DNA from: Comamonas sp. Y33R10-2
Lineage (GTDB): Bacteria; Pseudomonadota; Gammaproteobacteria; Burkholderiales; Burkholderiaceae_C
Length of the DNA stretch: 64,000 bases
NCBI RefSeq assembly: GCF_019355935.1
Contig: NZ_CP079925.1
Span: 2,294,001 to 2,358,000, forward strand
Direction of reading: 5' to 3'
Part shown: positions 61,395 through 64,000 of the stretch, piece after piece
Numbering within the stretch: position 1 is the first letter of the stretch
How the letters are laid out: each line of letters opens with the position of its first letter
Position numbers and translations under genes: made by a program
Notes under the pieces: model-generated
What the model was told of the DNA's origin: nothing
The model's database searches: none
Seen by the model: the letters and a program-made list of their open reading frames with translations, nothing else

Positions 61395-62492
61395 TTACGC
61401 AGGGGTCACTGCACTTAATGCGTTCAATGCATCGCGGCGTTCCATGGCTTGGCGAACAATTCCGCCAATCACGTCTTCGCAGCTATCGAGCTTGCCAATC
61501 AGCGCGGCCACTTGACCGGAGGACATCACGCCATCAGCCGGATTGCCATCCACCATGGAGCGCTGCAGCAGCATGGGGGCGTTGGCCGCCATCACGGTCT
61601 GGGCCACAGAGGAGGAATCCTCACGCATGGCCTTCATGAAGATGCTTATGGCTTGACTTGTGGTCATGCCAGTTTCTGCCTTCCACTTCAGCGCCAGATT
61701 CAGCGCAATGCGCAAGCGCTTCATGGGGCTGGCTTTTTCCAGCACGGACAGGTATTCGTTAGGAATCATGCGCTGGGGCATGCCGTCGACCAGATGCGAG
61801 ACGGCAATCTTTTCGGCGTCTTTGGCGGCTAGGTAGCGCTGCAGCGTGGCTTCAGGAACCTTGGAGTCGCTGGTCATCAAAAAGCGGGTGCCCATGGCAA
61901 TGCCCGATGCGCCAAAGGCCAGTGCAGCCAACAAACCACGACCGTCGTAAAAGCCGCCAGCAGCAATCACGGGCACGCTGACCGCATCCACCACCTGCGG
62001 CAGCAGCACCGTCGTGGGCACGCTGCCCGTGTGGCCGCCACCTTCACCGCCTTGTACGGTGATGACATTCGCGCCCATCTCAATGGCTTTTTGCGCATGC
62101 TTTAAAGCACCCACGGTGGGCATGCAAACGATGTCGGCATCACGCAGGCGGCCAATCACCTTTTTGTCCGGGCCGCGGCCATAGCTCACGGCGCGCAGGC
62201 GGTACTTCACAGCCAGATCCAGCAGCTGATCAGCATTAGGCTGGAACATGTGAAAGTTCAGGCCAAAAGGCTGATCATCTGTTTCGCGCTTGACGCGCAA
62301 AATTTCGGCCTCAATCTTGTCGGCGTGAATCGTGGCACCGGCCAGAAAGCCAAAGCCACCGGCGTTTGTCGTACCGATCACCAGATCAGCACCGGCTACA
62401 TAGCCCATAGCGGTCTGGATGATGGGGTAACGGCACCCTAGCAAGTCACAGATAGGGGTGCGCAGGCTTGCCATGTCGTTCATATTGCTCAT
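61395..62492 (-). CDS. IpdC-like flavoprotein (ScdK candidate)
   Basis: This 365-residue nitronate-monooxygenase-fold flavoprotein closely follows mycobacterial IpdC in block structure: IQTAMGYVAGADLVIGTTNA, VQGGEGGGHTGSVPTTVLLP, AAGGFYDGRGLLAALAFGAS and AANAPMLLQRSMVDGNPADG. IpdC introduces a ring double bond in a late HIP-CoA intermediate before ring opening. The N-terminal ATG overlaps the stop of the hydratase gene before it by four bases. Despite its family name it is not expected to oxidise nitronates. Confidence 0.88.
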   Translation of the reverse strand: MSNMNDMASLRTPICDLLGCRYPIIQTAMGYVAGADLVIGTTNAGGFGFLAGATIHADKIEAEILRVKRETDDQPFGLNFHMFQPNADQLLDLAVKYRLRAVSYGRGPDKKVIGRLRDADIVCMPTVGALKHAQKAIEMGANVITVQGGEGGGHTGSVPTTVLLPQVVDAVSVPVIAAGGFYDGRGLLAALAFGASGIAMGTRFLMTSDSKVPEATLQRYLAAKDAEKIAVSHLVDGMPQRMIPNEYLSVLEKASPMKRLRIALNLALKWKAETGMTTSQAISIFMKAMREDSSSVAQTVMAANAPMLLQRSMVDGNPADGVMSSGQVAALIGKLDSCEDVIGGIVRQAMERRDALNALSAVTPA

Positions 62493-63394
62493 GCCTTTGA
62501 CTCTTCTTTGTTGGCTTTGACCATGGACTTGGCGTCTTGACCACCGAGTTGCCCCATGCCCATAGTTTGGCTATGCGCGTGTGCAAAGTGGTGATAGCCA
62601 AAAGCCATGTCCATCGTGGCGCGCAGGCCCTGCAGGTCCTCGGCCTTGTTGACCACCATCTTTGTGAGCGCCATACCCAAGCGGGGCTGGGCTGTCAGTC
62701 GCAGGGCGATGGCATCGACTTGCTCTTGCAGCTCTGCGCGCGGCACTACGCGGTTGACCATGCCCAATTGGTAGGCTCGGTCTGCGGGCATGCGGTCGCC
62801 CAGCAGCAAAAATTCTTTGGCGATGCGGGGGTGCAGTTCATTGGCGTGGGCAAAGTACTCCACACCGGGGATGCCCATGCGCACCACGGGATCTTGAAAG
62901 AATGCATCATCGCTGGCCACGATTAAGTCGCAGACCCAAGCCAGCATCAAACCGCCCGCCACGCAGGCGCCCTGCACCATGGCGATCATGGGTTTGGGAA
63001 TGTCGCGCCAGCGGCGGCACATGCCCAAATAAACCTCTTGCTCGCGGGCGAACAATTGCTCGCCACCGGGCTTGTTGGTGTGATCCCACCACAGGTGCGC
63101 ACGCTCAAAAGGCTTGTTGATGTCTCGACCGGGCGTGCCAATATCGTGGCCCGCGCTAAAGTGCTTGCCCGCACCGCGCAGCACGATGACCTTGACGCTA
63201 TCGTCATCAGTCGCCTTGCGGAAGGCAGCATCCAGCGCATAGGTCATCTGCGAGTTTTGCACGTTGTTAAACGTGGGTCGGTTCATGGTGACCGTGGCAA
63301 TGCCGTTGTCCACGCTGTAGAGCACGGGCTCATCAGTTTCGTAGACGGCCTTGTCCTCGCGTGTCACAAATTCGCTGGAAGCTGCGTTTTCCAT
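62489..63394 (-). CDS. Enoyl-CoA hydratase/isomerase family protein
   Basis: This 301-residue crotonase is longer than usual because of an N-terminal extension of about 30 residues and a His/Met-rich C-terminal tail (FGYHHFAHAHSQTMGMGQLG). The oxyanion-hole segments are AGKHFSAGHDIG and GACVAGGLMLAWVCDLIVAS. It lies between the IpdB-like and IpdC-like genes with a one-base and a four-base junction. It probably hydrates a ring-degradation enoyl-CoA; ScdD or ScdN are possible TA441 names, which I cannot decide from sequence. Confidence 0.85.
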   Translation of the reverse strand: MENAASSEFVTREDKAVYETDEPVLYSVDNGIATVTMNRPTFNNVQNSQMTYALDAAFRKATDDDSVKVIVLRGAGKHFSAGHDIGTPGRDINKPFERAHLWWDHTNKPGGEQLFAREQEVYLGMCRRWRDIPKPMIAMVQGACVAGGLMLAWVCDLIVASDDAFFQDPVVRMGIPGVEYFAHANELHPRIAKEFLLLGDRMPADRAYQLGMVNRVVPRAELQEQVDAIALRLTAQPRLGMALTKMVVNKAEDLQGLRATMDMAFGYHHFAHAHSQTMGMGQLGGQDAKSMVKANKEESKA

Positions 63395-63395
63395 A

Positions 63396-64000
63396 TCAGG
63401 CTCCCATGGCCGTAGCGCGCAGATTGTGCGGATCGAGTTGCGCCAGCAAAGCCAGCTGCTCGGGTGTGGGGTCCGCAGTTACGCCGACGTTGGCTGGAAT
63501 GTGGATAGGGAAACCCGTCGCCTCTTTGACTTGTTCCAACGTCACACCGGGGTGCAGCGACAGCAAGCGCACTTGATGGTCAGGACCACCAAAGTCCATC
63601 ACGCACAGGTTGGTAAAGATGAAGCGGATGTCGGTGGTTTCTTCCAGCGTCCAGCCCTTGGCCAAACGTGCAGGGTTGTAACCCACCGAGCCCACGTAAT
63701 CCACCTCGCCATCGACAAACACTTTGATGCTGTGGTTAGGCACAAAGAAAGAGTTGGCGTGGTTGATGGAGTTACCCGGAAAACCGCGCACACCCAGCAT
63801 CATCGATTTGGGACGTGCATAGTCACCGCCCACCATGGAGATGTTGCCTTGACCAAAGCGATCCACCTGAACGGGGCCCACCATGGCGTGGCGCTTGCCA
63901 CCCCAGACGTTATCGAAAATGCGAGAAAAACCCATCCAGCTTTCACGCTTGATTTGGTACTCACCACGGGGACCGACAGGAACCGGCTCGCTCACCACCC
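63396..64000 (-). CDS. IpdB-like CoA-transferase beta subunit (5' truncated by window edge)
   Basis: At least 201 residues of a family I CoA-transferase beta-subunit fold are present, with MVGPVQVDRFGQGNISMVGG and FPGNSINHANSFFVPNHSIK. The start lies beyond the window. Mycobacterial IpdAB is not a CoA transferase but hydrolytically opens the last steroid ring, and the EchA20- and IpdC-like genes nearby make that function very likely. TA441 calls the pair ScdL1L2. The alpha subunit should lie just to the right. Confidence 0.87.
   Translation of the reverse strand, partial: VVSEPVPVGPRGEYQIKRESWMGFSRIFDNVWGGKRHAMVGPVQVDRFGQGNISMVGGDYARPKSMMLGVRGFPGNSINHANSFFVPNHSIKVFVDGEVDYVGSVGYNPARLAKGWTLEETTDIRFIFTNLCVMDFGGPDHQVRLLSLHPGVTLEQVKEATGFPIHIPANVGVTADPTPEQLALLAQLDPHNLRATAMGA

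Overview
The window looks like chromosome of a Comamonas species of the C. testosteroni group. The main reasons are a gene at 14206-14979 recognisable as the 257-residue 3alpha-hydroxysteroid dehydrogenase/carbonyl reductase (HsdA) of C. testosteroni, with Ser114, Tyr155 and Lys159 at the positions known for that enzyme, and a right half whose gene order matches the tesB-to-tesR steroid C/D-ring degradation cluster described for C. testosteroni TA441. Recognition of families is from memory of sequences and motifs; no search was run.

Left part (1-14.1 kb) is mostly core functions: a nitronate-monooxygenase-like flavoprotein, an orphan ABC solute-binding protein, the electron-transfer flavoprotein pair etfBA, a histone-deacetylase-fold hydrolase, a MoxR/DUF58/transglutaminase/MltB run, a small heat-shock protein, tsaD, a two-CBS protein and a DUF937 gene broken by a one-base frameshift.

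Middle part (14.2-31 kb) is a steroid-type accessory region: hsdA, two tandem old-yellow-enzyme/FAD fusion proteins (one FadH-like, one of trimethylamine-dehydrogenase/bile-acid-reductase type), a short-chain dehydrogenase resembling 7alpha-hydroxysteroid dehydrogenase, an aldehyde dehydrogenase, spinster-like MFS transporters, a Rieske oxygenase with an enlarged cluster-binding loop, a flavin monooxygenase with an EthD-type neighbour, and a D-aminoacylase-like amidohydrolase.

The 31-46 kb part reads as side-chain activation and beta-oxidation: a FadD19-like acyl-CoA synthetase, a third spinster-like MFS, a natural fusion of two acyl-CoA dehydrogenases (FadE34 type), two tandem GMC oxidoreductases, a FadB-like bifunctional enzyme, a thiolase and an alpha-methylacyl-CoA racemase.

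The right part (46.4-64 kb), all on the minus strand, is the tesR-proximal portion of the tesB-tesR cluster: the regulator TeiR/TesR, thiolase, MaoC hydratase, a dehydrogenase like Rv3559c, the ScdC-type acyl-CoA dehydrogenase pair, ScdE, two Tat-signal amidases, ScdF (FadA6 ortholog), a second acyl-CoA dehydrogenase pair, an EchA20-like ring hydrolase, an IpdC-like flavoprotein, an enoyl-CoA hydratase and the truncated IpdB-like subunit. Electrons from the five acyl-CoA dehydrogenase polypeptides would flow to EtfBA, encoded in the same window.

I found no tRNA, rRNA, CRISPR array, insertion sequence or phage gene. The most interesting points are a possible RNA thermometer before hsp20, the same subunit order in the fused acyl-CoA dehydrogenase and in one split pair, three amide-bond hydrolases within a steroid island, the two accessory oxygenase modules, and the frameshifted DUF937 gene.
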